The translations under genes and the position numbers were made by a program. Positions 1-12,324 of a stretch of 64,000 nucleotides of DNA are shown here, piece by piece (the stretch's first letter is position 1; each line of letters starts with the position of its first letter). The stretch is taken from assembly GCA_964019055.1 (NCBI GenBank), contig OZ025216.1, positions 6,005,840 through 6,069,839 on the forward strand, written 5' to 3'. The notes below the pieces were generated by a model. The model was given only the letters and a program-made list of their open reading frames with translations, was not told where the DNA came from and ran no database searches. Origin of the DNA: Anthopleura xanthogrammica. Lineage: Eukaryota > Cnidaria > Anthozoa > Actiniaria > Actiniidae.

Positions 1-368
1 TGACTGGTTAAATGTTCTTAAACCACTTGATTGACTACTCTCTTCTAAGATACATGTATTAGCCTTTGTTGATACAGAGAATATTATTTCGCTAAAAAAG
101 AAGGCAAATAAGCCATATTCAGTACACATGAGTGGTTAAGTGCCTATAACCCTTAATTCAGTACTTTCAGTATTGAAAATCAGAAATTTATAAAAATCAA
201 TATTTTTCTTTATAAAAGTGCTTCACAACATTATAGATTTTTGTTATTGTGTATTTAAGCTCACAGTCTTCATAACAGATTGTAAAATTAATGAATAAAT
301 AAATAAATAAATTTATGACCCAATGTGGATTATGAAATCTATGACTATATATTAGGATAATACTCTAC

Positions 369-3300
369 CTTCCTCTGTTGGATGGTGAGATTGTTTCAGA
401 TGCACAGTTATTAGCAAAGTCTGATGGCAATTGTGGCACTACAACAAAAACATGTTTTAGACATTACTGTAAATAATAAAACTTTGCATTGCTCATGTCA
501 TATTATATACCTTTGCATATAATAAGAGACAGTATGAACCAGAGATGCAGTTCAGTAAAACTGAATTATCAAAAAATAAAAAAATAAGTGTCTAGTTCTT
601 TCTAGAGCTTTTGCACTAATTGGGGACACTTTTCACTCACACACACTACCACTACATTCAATATTCTATGTACACAACGCTCAACTCACAAACTCCGGGC
701 AATGAAAAGTGCATTCATGTTCCCGGAGGCCTACGCAAACAAGCTGCAAAATGATGAAGGGGCTTGCATAGCCTTTAAGCAAACAAAAACTGTTGGAGCT
801 TTGCAACAGATGTTAATGAACATGTGTTGCAAAGCCCCAAATGCAGTTGGGCCCTCAGCGGCAAGGACCTTGCAAGCATGGCTTTGGTGCCTCCTGGTCA
901 AGCTGTGCAGCAACCATTCATGTTGATTTTTACAGAGGGAGGAAACCGGAGTACCCAAAGGAAATCCTCGTAGCACAGGAGAGAGCAAGACATCAAACAA
1001 ACTAAATTCACATATGGCGACCGCAGGGCTCAAACCGGTGACCCAAGCCTTTGGAACCACAGTGGTGAAAGGCAATGTGTTAGCAGTGTACGCCCCCCAT
1101 GCTATACACTAAATACCAACACACTGCAATTCATAATTCCTGAGCAAGTCTAATCATTACCTTGCAACCCCAATAGCTGTTATTACGGATGCATGCAAAG
1201 GAGATGCAAATGAGACAACAAGCATTGTATCGACCTGATAGCCACACTTGTATGATTCTTGAAACAAAAGAATATCTCATTTGCATCTCATTTGCACGTA
1301 TCTGTAATAACAGCTTTTTGTGGTTCTCATTCCTTTCTTTAGTTATAATAAATAAAAACTAAAAGATTCTAGAGTGAGTGACATACAATGTGGTATGTTA
1401 TAGTATGTACCTTTTTCCACCTGGGTTGCTGTAGCCCTGGTATTAGGATGTGCAGACAAATTTTCTAAAGGACCAATTGATGAAGCATATACTTCCCATG
1501 GTATATTAGGTAACTTGGTAACATTCTGTGCCGCTGGCAGATCTAGTGGCTCCTGGTGTATCACAATATACAAGGTTAGTGTAAAACTTTATAAGGACAC
1601 GGTACTTCATATCTTCAATACTTATCACTAGCTAGCTACAGTATAGCTACAGTACAGTAGAATCTAGGATCATTATTTATGTTCATTCATTCATTCATTC
1701 GTGCATGCATTATTTTATTCATTCATTAAAAATTTTGCTACCTGTTGTTAGTAGTTAAAAGTTGATCAAAATATAATTGATAATACTTTTGCTTATGAAA
1801 TTAAAAATAGGCTGTGCGATGATTTTGTTTCTTAATGCTGATAGAGGTTCTCAACATTTCCCAATTCCCTTAATAAGCTGGTATATCCATCTTATCAAAC
1901 ATTTAGATCATCAAAAATTGATATATTGCGTAGTGTAACTTTTATCACATATAAAAAATTTCAAATGTTAACTATAATTATAATCATAACATTGTTATTG
2001 TGCATAGTAATTACTAAACTCACATTGTTTTGTAACTTTTCTACAAACCCAATAGGATTATCCATTGCTTTTTCCTCTTCATCACAGAGTTGGTCTAAAT
2101 CCTATCACATTAATCAAAACAAAACTTTGTTGTTTATGTGGACCACAGGGAGCAAAAATGAAGAGTGATATGACTTAATATAAAAATACATGGCTATATA
2201 CAGCTGGGTGTTTCAAAGAAACTATTACACCTATTTTAATTGGCTCTTGGTCGTGTTTATATGATGCTATTTAACAAGTGGAGCCGCAGCCCAAATGGTG
2301 TATATGTACAAGTAGCCCATGAGGCTAAAGGCTGAATGGGCTATTGACTCATAGACCATGAGGGTGAGAGATCTAATTGTTTTAGTATAAACCTACAAGA
2401 CTAATCAGCCGGAGAAATAATTGTTTTTGCCATTGTGATGTCATAGCATTACTGTGGTTTTACATATTCTGCGAACCCAGACATTCCAACGGCTTGTTGG
2501 GAAATGGGTTTTTTATTGCTGCTAATCAAAAATGTAAGCTATAATAACAAGTACATGCACATGTAGGAGTGTTCCATCAGGTAAAAAAGCATGAGGCGTA
2601 AGGTCACAACAGATATTGAAATATTGGAACTGATGCTTTTGTTTCAAAATCATGGGAAGCACTACTGGCTTAGTGGTGACTCAGGGCTCACCTCTCACCA
2701 ATGCGAAACCTGGGTTCGAGTCCCACTAGGTTCGGTGTTGTATGTGATTAGAGCTGCTTATTGGTTCTCTTCTGTGCTTTAAGGATTTTTTTTCCAGATT
2801 CTCCAGTTTTTCCTCCCTCTGCAAAAATCAACTTAGACTAAATTCCAATTGGAATCCAGCGGAAGAAGAGCCACATTTTCCCATTTAAGAATCAATTATT
2901 AATAATGGATGAAGCTCAGTGTAATGAGGTTTAGGGTTTTATGTAAGTTATGGAATAAGATATATATTTTCTTAAAGCATATTACAGGTGTTGTGATGGG
3001 TCCACTAATTTAAACTGAATCACATTGTGCATGCAGGAAGATCTCAAAAGATGTCATTTGTTTTGAACCAGTTATTGAATATCATGATACCTTTATGGCT
3101 TGCATTCGTTGAGCTTCTAATGCAACAAGAGTCTGCAGCAGTAGATGATAACTATAAAGAAACCACAAGATATATATATAAGTAAAAATGGAAATCTCTT
3201 TTATCTCTACACTATAATCCTATAATGAACCAATCTTGTACAATATAATAAATCCAACATTTTATAGTGTAGTTGTTGAACTGAGTCAAAAGATGTTACA

Positions 3301-4433
3301 TGTGGTTGGCAATCAAGCTCATTGTACAGTATCAATCTTAAGATTTAAATTGATGTAAGTTAATAAGCAATTATTAGACGAGGTTGAGCAAAATATCATG
3401 ATTTGTTAGTGGCAAGCAAGCAATTATTAACAAATAACTGCTTGCAAGACACTAGCAAATCTCGATATTTTACGATAACCGAGTTCAATAATTGTTTTAT
3501 CATTCAAATTATTTTTTTTAATCTTTGAGGGGCAGTGCGCATGAGTCAAACAATAACAAAGAAATCAGTTCATTTTTTCAGGGAAGTGAGCCATTGTCAA
3601 ATGCAGCATTACTGTGCACGAGCAGACCGTTATTTGCAGCAAAATGGCTTTGCACTGTAATGTGCATGAGCAGACCATTATTTGTAGGCAGTTATTTGCA
3701 GTTCTCTCAGCCAATCAAAATGAGGGAAAAAATAATTTAAATGATAATATTAGAATTAATAGATGCAAGTAAAAAATATGTTAGCCATAAAGACACAACA
3801 ATGAAAAATGAAAATATGCTGTCAAGTGATAGTTACTTACTGTTTATTGTCTTTCAAGGCGAGGTAGTCGGACTCAAAGAAAAACCTTTCATATGGTTCA
3901 CTGGATTTAAAATCATCATCTTCATCATCAGATGACTGACTGTATTGCCCCGTTACTTCAAGTTCGTTATCAAACTCCTCTTGCTTTTCATCAGTATTGT
4001 TTTTGGAATTGTCCGTGCTATTGACAGAGCTTCTCCGGCTAGTGCTGGATGCGCTACTGTTTGAACTGTAATCATTACATGCAATACTGTCAATAGAAGT
4101 TAACTCTGTCCTTAGACTACTCACATCTGAAGCAAAAGTTGTAGAACTTTTCAATTGTAGTTTATCTTTGATTTCTGTAGTAGTTTCAGCTTCGCGGGGA
4201 TGGTTGTTGTCAGTACAGTTAGTTGAGTTCGAAGAAGGGAATTCTTCAGAGTTATTTATTTTTTCTTCTTTATCAACTTTCCCACTTAATTGATTTCTTG
4301 AGTCCTCTCCTCGTTCTTTTTCATTTGTAATACCTATAATGTCTATCTCGTCCTCTTCACCATTATCAACATGACCATCCAAGTCTTTACCAGACGATTC
4401 GCAGCAACTAGCTTCACTCTTAATGTACGCCAT
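369..4433 (-). CDS. ZZZ3: ZZZ3-like ATAC-complex subunit, 5' part (partial)
   Basis: Minus-strand gene that continues beyond position 1. Exons with continuous phase: 4433-3841 (ATG at 4433; 197 codons, acidic and Ser-rich, low complexity), 3151-3091, 2101-2024, 1552-1411, and a weaker 52-nt candidate 420-369. The second half of exon 1 ends ERFFFESDYLALKDNK and is followed by LLQTLVALEAQRMQAIK, NPIGFVEKLQ and LPNIPWEVYASSIG. These blocks match, in order, the conserved coiled-coil region that precedes the SANT/Myb and ZZ domains of ZZZ3 (family knowledge). ZZZ3 is a subunit of the ATAC (GCN5/PCAF) acetyltransferase complex, and its ZZ finger binds the histone H3 tail. The SANT and ZZ exons are not in the window. 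Donors are GTAAGT, GTATCA, GTGAGT and GTACAT. The frame runs open past 3841 only until an intronic TAA, which fixes that donor. I am confident of family and exons 1-4, less so of the last exon. Confidence 0.82.
925..1095 (-). repeat. tRNA-derived SINE copy, reverse orientation
   Basis: Read on the minus strand, it has a B-box-like GGTTTGAGCCC (around 1025-1040) and a tail ending CTCCGGTTTCCTCCCTCTG. The same tail, with small changes, follows the SINE at 2650-2870, so the two are copies of one family. It lies in the intron between the last two ZZZ3 exons given here. Confidence 0.55.
1175..1314. repeat. MITE-like inverted repeat with octamer motifs
   Basis: Ends are inverted copies (AGCTGTTATTAC at 1175-1186 and GTAATAACAGCT at 1303-1314). 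Both arms carry copies of ATGCAAAT / ATTTGCAT. A non-autonomous DNA element in a ZZZ3 intron is the simplest reading. Confidence 0.6.
2650..2870 (+). repeat. tRNA-derived SINE copy
   Basis: An A-box-like TGGCTTAGTGG (about 2668) is followed by a perfect B box GGGTTCGAGTCCC (about 2713-2725), then a tail with TTTTTCCTCCCTCTGC shared with the reverse copy at 925-1095. There is no foldable complete tRNA cloverleaf, so it is a SINE and not a tRNA gene. Intronic in ZZZ3. Confidence 0.6.
3368..3497. repeat. Palindromic MITE, CAATTATT family
   Basis: Begins CAATTATTAGACGAGGTTGA and ends TTCAATAATTG, with largely complementary arms. A second member sits at 16454-16603 in an RBPJ intron and starts with nearly the same 20 bases. 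Confidence 0.6.
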
Positions 4434-4568
4434 TCGTCTTTGAACATACGAATTTCACAGTTAAAAAGAAAGGTAAGAAAATTAAACAAAGTCAAAAAAT
4501 TTCAACTACTCTATCTGTATGTCGAAAACTGTCCTTGTTCCAGGTTTGGCACAAAACCTCTGGTTCTA

Positions 4569-4580
4569 CCGCCATTTTGG
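4569..4580 (+). promoter_or_regulatory. Putative YY1-type site upstream of ZZZ3
   Basis: CCGCCATTTTGG lies 136 bp upstream of the ZZZ3 ATG. The motif fits the YY1 consensus (GCCATNTTG core), common near animal transcription starts. A single short match; promoter role is inferred from position only. Confidence 0.3.
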
Positions 4581-4876
4581 AATGTCATGCCATGAGCCAA
4601 CACTTTACCAGGGCAGCGGTTTACAGCAGCATCCTCACATTGAAATTTTAATAGCAGATTTCTTAATCTCGTAAAGTAGCAATAAGATATATTATCAAAA
4701 CGAAAACTTATAATTTATCAATAAGAGCCTCACTGACTGCAACCGGTTGCGTGACATGCAAGCAAAGCGGGCTATTCTTGTACAGGATGGCTGTGGTGCA
4801 GATAGTACAGGGTGCCCAGGCTCCATTCTACAAGCCTTTTGGTTGAACTCAGGGATTAGATAAAGGGGGAGACTCG

Positions 4877-4898
4877 GGGGGGGGGGGGGGGGGGGGTA
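4877..4898 (+). repeat. Poly-G tract at satellite edge
   Basis: An uninterrupted run of about 20 G lies directly against the first 40-bp satellite unit. Length may be unreliable in any assembly. Confidence 0.85.
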
Positions 4899-7800
4899 CA
4901 TTTTTATTCTGATACCCCATCCAATCCATCTCGTGTACATTCTTATTCTGATACCCCATCCAATCCATCTCGTGTACATTCTTATTCTGGTAAGCCATCC
5001 AATCCATCTCGTGTACATTCTTATTCTGGTAAGCCATCAAATCCATCTCGTGTACATTCTTATTCTGATACACCCATCCAATTCATCTCGTGTACATTCT
5101 TATTCTGATACACCCATCCAATTCATCTCGTGTACATTCTTATTCTGATACACCCATCCAATTCATCTCGTGTACATTCTTATTCTGATACACCCATCCA
5201 ATCCATCTCGTGTACATTTTTATTCTGATGCACCCATCCAATCCATCTCGTTTACGTTTTTATTCTAGCTCTGATGCACCCATCCAATCCATCTCGTGTA
5301 CATTTTTATTCTGATGCACCCATCCAATCCATCTCGTGTACGTTTTTATTCTAATACGCCCATCCAATCCATCTCGTGTACGTTCTTATTTTAATACGCT
5401 CATTCAATCCATCTCGTGTACATTTTTATTCCGATACGCCCATCCAATCCATCTCGTGTACGTTTTTATTCTGATACGCCCATCCAATCCATCTCGTCAG
5501 TGTACGTTTTTATTCTGATACGCCCATTCAATCCATCTCGTGTACATTCTTATTCTGATACGCCCATCCAATCCATCTCGTGTATATTCTTATTCTGATA
5601 CGCCCATTCAATCCATCTCGTGTATATTCTTATTCTGATACGCCCATTCAATCCATCTCGTGTACATTCTTATTCTGATACGCCCATCCAATCCATCTCG
5701 TGTATATTCTTATTCTGATACGCCCATTCATTCCATCTCGTGTACATTCTTATTCTGATACGCCCATCCAATCCATCTCGTGTATATTCTTATTCTGATA
5801 TCCCCCATCCAATCCATCTCGTGTATATTCTTATTCTGATACGCCCATTCAATCCATCTCGTGTACATTCTTATTCTGATACACCCATCCAATCCATCTC
5901 GTGTACATTCTTATTCTGATACACCCATCCAATCCATCTCGTGTACATTCTTATTCTGATACATCCATCCAATCCATCTCGTGTACATTCTTATTCTGAT
6001 ACGCCCATCCAATCCATCTCGTGTACATTCTTATTCTGATACACCCATCCAATCCATCTCGTGTACATTCTTATTCTGATACACCCATCCAATCCATCTC
6101 GTGTACATTCTTATTCTGATACGCCCATCCAATCCATCTCGTGTACATTCTTATTCTGATACGCCCATTCAATCCATCTCGTGTACATTCTTATTCTGAT
6201 ACGCCCATCCAATCCATCTCGTGTATATTCTTATTCTGATACGCCCATTCAATCCATCTCGTGTATATTCTTATTCTGGTAAGCCATCCAATCCATCTCG
6301 TGTACATTCTTATTCTGATACACCCATCCAATTCATCTCGTGTACATTCTTATTCTGATACACCCATCCAATTCATCTCGTGTACATTCTTATTCTGATA
6401 CACCCATCCAATTCATCTCGTGTACATTCTTATTCTGATACACCCATCCAATCCATCTCGTGTACATTTTTATTCTGATGCACCCATCCAATCCATCTCG
6501 TTTACGTTTTTATTCTAGCTCTGATGCACCCATCCAATCCATCTCGTGTACATTTTTATTCTGATGCACCCATCCAATCCATCTCGTGTACGTTTTTATT
6601 CTAATACGCCCATCCAATCCATCTCGTGTACGTTCTTATTTTAATACGCTCATTCAATCCATCTCGTGTACATTTTTATTCCGATACGCCCATCCAATCC
6701 ATCTCGTGTACGTTTTTATTCTGATACGCCCATCCAATCCATCTCGTCAGTGTAGGTTTTTATTCTGATACGCCCATTCAATCCATCTCGTGTACATTCT
6801 TATTCTGATACGCCCATCCAATCCATCTCGTGTATATTCTTATTCTGATACGCCCATTCAATCCATCTCGTGTATATTCTTATTCTGATACGCCCATTCA
6901 ATCCATCTCGTGTACATTCTTATTCTGATACGCCCATCCAATCCATCTCGTGTATATTCTTATTCTGATATCCCCCATCCAATCCATCTCGTGTATATTC
7001 TTATTCTGATACGCCCATTCAATCCATCTCGTGTATATTCTTATTCTGATACACCCATCCAATCCATCTCGTGTACATTCTTATTCTGATACGCCCATCC
7101 AATCCATCTCGTGTACATTCTTATTCTGATACACCCATCCAATCCATCTCGTGTACATTCTTATTCTGATACACCCATCCAATCCATCTCGTGTACATTC
7201 TTATTCTGATACGCCCATCCAATCCATCTCGTGTACATTCTTATTCTGATACGCCCATTCAATCCATCTCGTGTACATTCTTATTCTGATACGCCCATCC
7301 AATCCATCTCGTGTATATTCTTATTCTGATACGCCCATTCAATCCATCTCGTGTATATTCTTATTCTGGTAAGCCATCCAATCCATCTCGTGTACATTCT
7401 TATTCTGATACACCCATCCAATTCATCTCGTGTACATTCTTATTCTGATACACCCATCCAATTCATCTCGTGTACATTCTTATTCTGATACACCCATCCA
7501 ATTCATCTCGTGTACATTCTTATTCTGATACACCCATCCAATCCATCTCGTGTACATTTTTATTCTGATGCACCCATCCAATCCATCTCGTTTACGTTTT
7601 TATTCTAGCTCTGATGCACCCATCCAATCCATCTCGTGTACATTTTTATTCTGATGCACCCATCCAATCCATCTCGTGTACGTTTTTATTCTAATACGCC
7701 CATCCAATCCATCTCGTGTACGTTCTTATTTTAATACGCTCATTCAATCCATCTCGTGTACATTTTTATTCCGATACGCCCATCCAATCCATCTCGTGTA

Positions 7801-9074
7801 CGTTTTTATTCTGATACGCCCATCCAATCCATCTCGTCAGTGTACGTTTTTATTCTGATACGCCCATTCAATCCATCTCGTGTACATTCTTATTCTGATA
7901 CGCCCATCCAATCCATCTCGTGTATATTCTTATTCTGATACGCCCATTCAATCCATCTCGTGTATATTCTTATTCTGATACGCCCATTCAATCCATCTCG
8001 TGTACATTCTTATTCTGATACGCCCATCCAATCCATCTCGTGTATATTCTTATTCTGATATCCCCCATCCAATCCATCTCGTGTATATTCTTATTCTGAT
8101 ACGCCCATTCAATCCATCTCGTGTATATTCTTATTCTGATACACCCATCCAATCCATCTCGTGTACATTCTTATTCTGATACACCCATCCAATCCATCTC
8201 GTGTACATTCTTATTCTGATACACCCATCCAATCCATCTCGTGTACATTCTTATTCTGATACGCCCATTCAATCCATCTCGTGTACATTCTTATTCTGAT
8301 ACACCCATCCAATCCATCTCGTGTACATTCTTATTCTGATACACCCATCCAATCCATCTCGTGTACATTCTTATTCTGATACGCCCATCCAATCCATCTC
8401 GTGTACATTCTTATTCTGATACGCCCATTCAATCCATCTCGTGTACATTCTTATTCTGATACGCCCATCCAATTCATCTCGTGTATATTCTTATTCTGAT
8501 ACGCCCATTCAATCCATCTCGTGTATATTCTTATTCTGATACGCCCATTCAATCCATCTCGTGTACATTCTTATTCTGATACGCCAATCCAATCCATCTC
8601 GTGTATATTCTTATTCTGATACGCCCATTCAATCCATCTCGTGTACATTCTTATTCTGATACGCCCATCCAATCCATCTCGTGTATATTCTTATTCTGAT
8701 ACGCCCATTCAATCCATCTCGTGTACATTCTTATTCTGATACGCCCATCCAATCCATCTCGTGTATATTCTTATTCTGATATCCCCCATCCAATCCATCT
8801 CGTGTATATTCTTATTCTGATACGCCCATTCAATCCATCTCGTGTACATTCTTATTCTGATACACCCATCCAATCCATCTCGTGTACATTCTTATTCTGA
8901 TACACCCATCCAATCCATCTCGTGTACATTCTTATTCTGATACACCCATCCAATCCATCTCGTGTACATTCTTATTCTGATACACCCATCCAATCCATCT
9001 CGTGTACATTCTTATTCTGATACACCCATCCAATCCATCTCGTGTACATTCTTATTCTGATACACCCATCTAAT
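4899..9074. repeat. 40-bp satellite array with higher-order blocks
   Basis: About 104 head-to-tail copies of a 40-bp unit (core CATCCAATCCATCTCGTGTA then CATTCTTATTCTGATACGCC). Neighbours differ at a few fixed positions (CATCC/CATTC, ACG/ACA, TACATT/TATATT). Rare marker variants recur in the same order: GGTAAGCC at 5029, 6279 and 7369; TAGCTC insertion at about 5266, 6516 and 7606; CAG insertion at about 5498, 6748 and 7838. The marker spacings are 1250 and 1090 bp, a difference of exactly four units. This defines higher-order repeats made by segmental duplication of the array. No spacers and no gene; the apparent ORFs are frame shadows. Degenerate units continue after the MITE, to about 9300. 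Confidence 0.95.
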
Positions 9075-9192
9075 GTCAAAACAATTGTCTTCTCACGGGA
9101 CCCGATTCAGGGGGAGGGGTGGTGTTACCTGGTACCCACCACCTCTGGAAGTGAAATCCTGGATTTTGGCAATTTTAGACAATTGTTTTGAC
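9075..9192. mobile_element. 118-bp MITE inserted in the satellite
   Basis: Perfect 16-bp terminal inverted repeats (GTCAAAACAATTGTCT and its complement) bound a GC-richer core. Degenerate satellite sequence resumes beyond it (about 9203-9300), so it entered the array. No clear target duplication is visible. Confidence 0.75.
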
Positions 9193-9299
9193 CTTGTCCC
9201 TAATCCATGTCGTGTATATTATTATTCTGATGCACCCATCTAATCTATCTCGTCTATAATCTTAATCTGATAAGCCATACAATCCATCTGGTGTGCATA

Positions 9300-10120
9300 T
9301 TATCGGATACTGCTAGCTTGCATTGCAGGCGTTCCTCTTGTTCTTCTTTGGAACGGGGAGGATTACTTTAATCCTATTTTTTTCTCTTTTCCCTTTTATC
9401 CCCACCTTTAGTTAGTCCGAATACGCATGTACAGGCAAGTAAAGAAAAAACAAAGGAAGCCCAATGGATTATTTGTTCATCGATCAAACAAATATGGCTA
9501 TCTGGATCCCATGAGAGACTTCTCGGTTCCAAGGTAATAGAATGCAAGATCAGAGGTGATGATACAAGCTTTTTATGATGAAAATGTTAAAAAATGGAAA
9601 AATAAAGGTTGGCCATAGGGTAGGCCCAGGGTTTACTGGCACCACTAGAAGAATGTCATTGAATATTTCAAAATATGGTCGAATTTTCCAGAATGTGATT
9701 ATGGATATACTCTAAAATAAGATCGTATACTCCAGAATATGATCAGGTATTTGCGATAATTCGCGGTGATTTTGCTCACAAAGTACTACTCAAAGTAGTC
9801 TTGCTAGAGAATGCGAACGCATTCTGCAGTCAAAAGCAGTAGACTATTATTATACACTATATTATCTAACATTTCCTGATATAAATATCCTTCAATCTTT
9901 TGCAAAGATGGGTGGAACTGAATTCTAGAAGCAAAATTCTAGGCTTTTTTGGAAAGCAAAACGTGAGCTCCTCACTCTCCCTTTGTAGAGACGAATTTTG
10001 CTAAAGCAAATCATACGAAGGGTGGTAGGGTATGGGATTTGTTGACTCATGATACGCATGGAAAACGGTATGTGCTCAACACCAGCAACGTCAACGTAAA
10101 ACAAACGCGTTTATTGGTGC
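9300..10120. other. Intergenic, no feature recognised
   Basis: No coding homology, splice-framed exon or clear repeat structure was recognised between the satellite remnants and the tandem repeat at 10121. Confidence 0.5.
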
Positions 10121-10310
10121 ATGGCGGTATAGTATAGCTATGATAAACGCTCAATCTGATTGGTTGAATACCCTTGACAATAGCTGATGCGCATGGTATA
10201 GTATAGCTACGATAAACGCACAATCTGATTGGTTGAATACCCTTGACAATAACTGATGTGCACATGCGCATGGTATAGTATAGCTATGATAAAACGCACA
10301 ATCTAAATGG
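10121..10310. repeat. Three ~75-bp tandem repeats
   Basis: Units begin at about 10121, 10193 and 10270 with ATGG(CG)GTATAGTATAGCTA. Two include TCTGATTGGTTGAATACCC, which carries an inverted CCAAT box. The third is diverged in its second half. Confidence 0.75.
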
Positions 10311-10732
10311 CTAAAAAGATAATTGTTATGATCATGCCAAATTGTTAATGGCGCAAAGAGTGTTTCAAATTCCATACTGTGATAATTTTTTTGCCATCCC
10401 AAGCACGTATGAAAAGTACCAGTATTCTAAACTCACTTACTGGTTTGCAAGAGTAGCCAGTCGACCCAGATTGACTTTTTTCTTGGGCGCTCCTTCCTTT
10501 TCCATGTCATTTGGTGTATGTAAGATACACATGACCTTTAACTTGCGCATAGCATGGAAACTCAAGACAGCAGCAACCGACTCCAGAAAACAGAAACAAA
10601 GAGAACTGATGACCAATGCATAATATGAATTAAAACTTGTTTATTGCTTGTCCAGATCAATAGCAATCGAGACAAAGAACCCGATTTAAAGGATTCCAGT
10701 AGTAATCTTTTAGTTTATTAAAACGTTTTTGA

Positions 10733-10932
10733 GTTAAAGTTTTAACGAATGATTCAGGGTTGTTTGTGTTTCACTTGACAAACAAAGTGGAGAAATAAAC
10801 TCAAGCGTATTTATTCGACTGTGTGTTAAAGTTTCAATCAATGATTACGGGAATCACAAAAAGTCGGGCTTTTGTTTTGTTTTACTTGACAACCAAAATT
10901 AAGAAATAACCTCAAGCGAGTTTATTTGACTG
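10733..10932. repeat. Tandem duplication of ~95 bp
   Basis: Two diverged copies (10733-10823 and 10824-10932) share GTTAAAGTTT, a CACTTGACAA block and an AGAAATAA-CTCAAGCG block. No coding signal. Confidence 0.65.
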
Positions 10933-11210
10933 TGATACTAGGAAAACAACCATTTGAGTAGACAAGAATTGGCAGTATCATATGAACAGAAACTACATGT
11001 TTAGCAAGAGAAACAAAATACCAAGAAACAAAATAGAAAAATAGATATTGTCACCTAAACTTTTCCCCGAGAGTATTAGAAAACCAGGAAAGCACAGCTC
11101 GTTTTTTCCCCCATTTTTTTCCCCAAGCAAAAAGGAAACAAGAAGTCACTAGCTCTTTTTGAAGAATATCAAGAACGTTATGGGGCTTAGTCTAAGAAAG
11201 AATTTGTAAG

Positions 11211-11545
11211 TTATTTGAAAAAGAAAAAAGAAGAAGAAAACATTATGAGACTCTTATCGTATTACAGCCGGAAGAAAAAAACAACAGAAAGATTAAAAGC
11301 TTACCATAACAAACAAAACAAGATGCAAGTGAAACTAAGAAAAATAGAAAAAAAGAAAGAAAAAAAAGGAGAAAAAGGAAAAAGAAAAAAGAAAAATATA
11401 GAGCGAAAAAAGAAAAAAAGGAGAAAAAAGAAAAAGTAAAGAAAAAAGAAAAAAGAAGAAGAAGAAGAAGAAAAAAAAAGGATTAAATGGAAAAACGAAG
11501 GAAAATTCAAAAAAAAAAAAAGAAAAAAGAAAGAATCTAAAACAA
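11211..11545 (+). repeat. Purine-rich (A/G) low-complexity tract
   Basis: More than 300 bases almost free of C and T on the plus strand (AAAAAGAAG-type). Lys/Glu-rich or Phe-rich frames across it are compositional artefacts. Such mirror-capable purine strands can in principle form triplex DNA. Confidence 0.8.
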
Positions 11546-11559
11546 GAATAAAACAATAG

Positions 11560-11790
11560 TGCCCTCCACATGCCATACCCCAAGCATCCGCAGATCTGGG
11601 TCAGCGTATGGACCTCGGACATGACGGCAATTTTAAGTCCCTCCGCCCTTGGTTGCACGAATTACGCAGGGTCATGTTCTAGCCCGAAGGCATCAGGGGA
11701 GAGACCAGCCGGCCCCCAGACCATATCAGCTAGCCCCTTGCACAACCTGCCACGCACTGGCACATTGATTCAAAGTAGAAAATAATCTAG
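11560..11790. other. GC-rich unrecognised segment after purine tract
   Basis: About 230 bases of markedly higher GC than either flank, directly after the A-rich tract. No domain, tRNA fold or terminal repeat was recognised. It may be part of a retroposed or transposed element, but nothing in the sequence proves it. Confidence 0.35.
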
Positions 11791-12113
11791 TCTACCTGGT
11801 GCATTGTTCTGACGGCTATGGTTGTGTTAATATATTGAAAACCGTGGTCCAGTGGATAAAAACTAAACTTCCAAAACACAGAGTCAAGATTGAGCAAGAT
11901 CATTACCTCAATGGGTGACTTCAAACATATACCTACTCAAACTTTTTTTTGTTTTGTTTTTTGTTTTCAAAAACTTCGGTAGATCAGTATACGCCTTTGC
12001 TGATTTTGCTCGCAAATCTTTATTGTGAAACCGATTCCTGTCTACCCAAATTATTCTGCATATTACTACGAAGTGCAGACTATGAATCTAGTGGCCCGGG
12101 GATTGACTATACG

Positions 12114-12324
12114 GGGATGCTCCGCCCGAAAGGGGTACGTTTTTCAGGCCGCAGGTATAGAAAAGGGGTGGGAATTTGTGAATTTTGGTATAAAAAGGGT
12201 AGCTTTTTTTCAAAAGTATATGGAAGGGGTACCTTTTCAGGCAAAAAAGTATATAAAAGGGGTAACTTTTTGCTTAAATTTGGTATATCAAAGGGTAAGG
12301 GGTCGAGTCCGGGCGGAGCATCCC
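12114..12324 (+). mobile_element. TIR element with GGGATGCTCCGCCCG ends, copy 1
   Basis: Perfect 15-bp terminal inverted repeats (12114-12128 and 12310-12324). The interior is made of repeated KGxxFxxKVY-like and GxGxFSGKKVY-like phrases when translated. An open frame runs through at 11949-12362, ending in a poly-C tract at 12347-12357. A second copy, about 80% similar and inverted, lies at 45867-46092 and lacks one end. Function of the frame is unknown. Confidence 0.7.

Noticed and set aside
2650..2725. tRNA gene
   Set aside because: B box is perfect but no acceptor-stem pairing or full cloverleaf is possible; the tail is shared with a second copy, so it is a SINE.
5336..7938. Recurrent 60-codon frames (MYVFILIRPSNPSR-type)
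   Set aside because: They are translations of the 40-bp satellite, recur at the higher-order spacing, and break with every unit-length variant.
4899..9074. CRISPR-like array
   Set aside because: The repeats are contiguous 40-mers with no unique spacers, in an animal genome context.
10342..10623. 93-codon plus-strand ORF as a gene
   Set aside because: No homology recognised, no codon bias, isolated between repeats. Not supported as coding.
11215..11658. Lys-rich and Phe-rich ORFs
   Set aside because: Composition artefact of the A/G tract; no domain, no splice signals.
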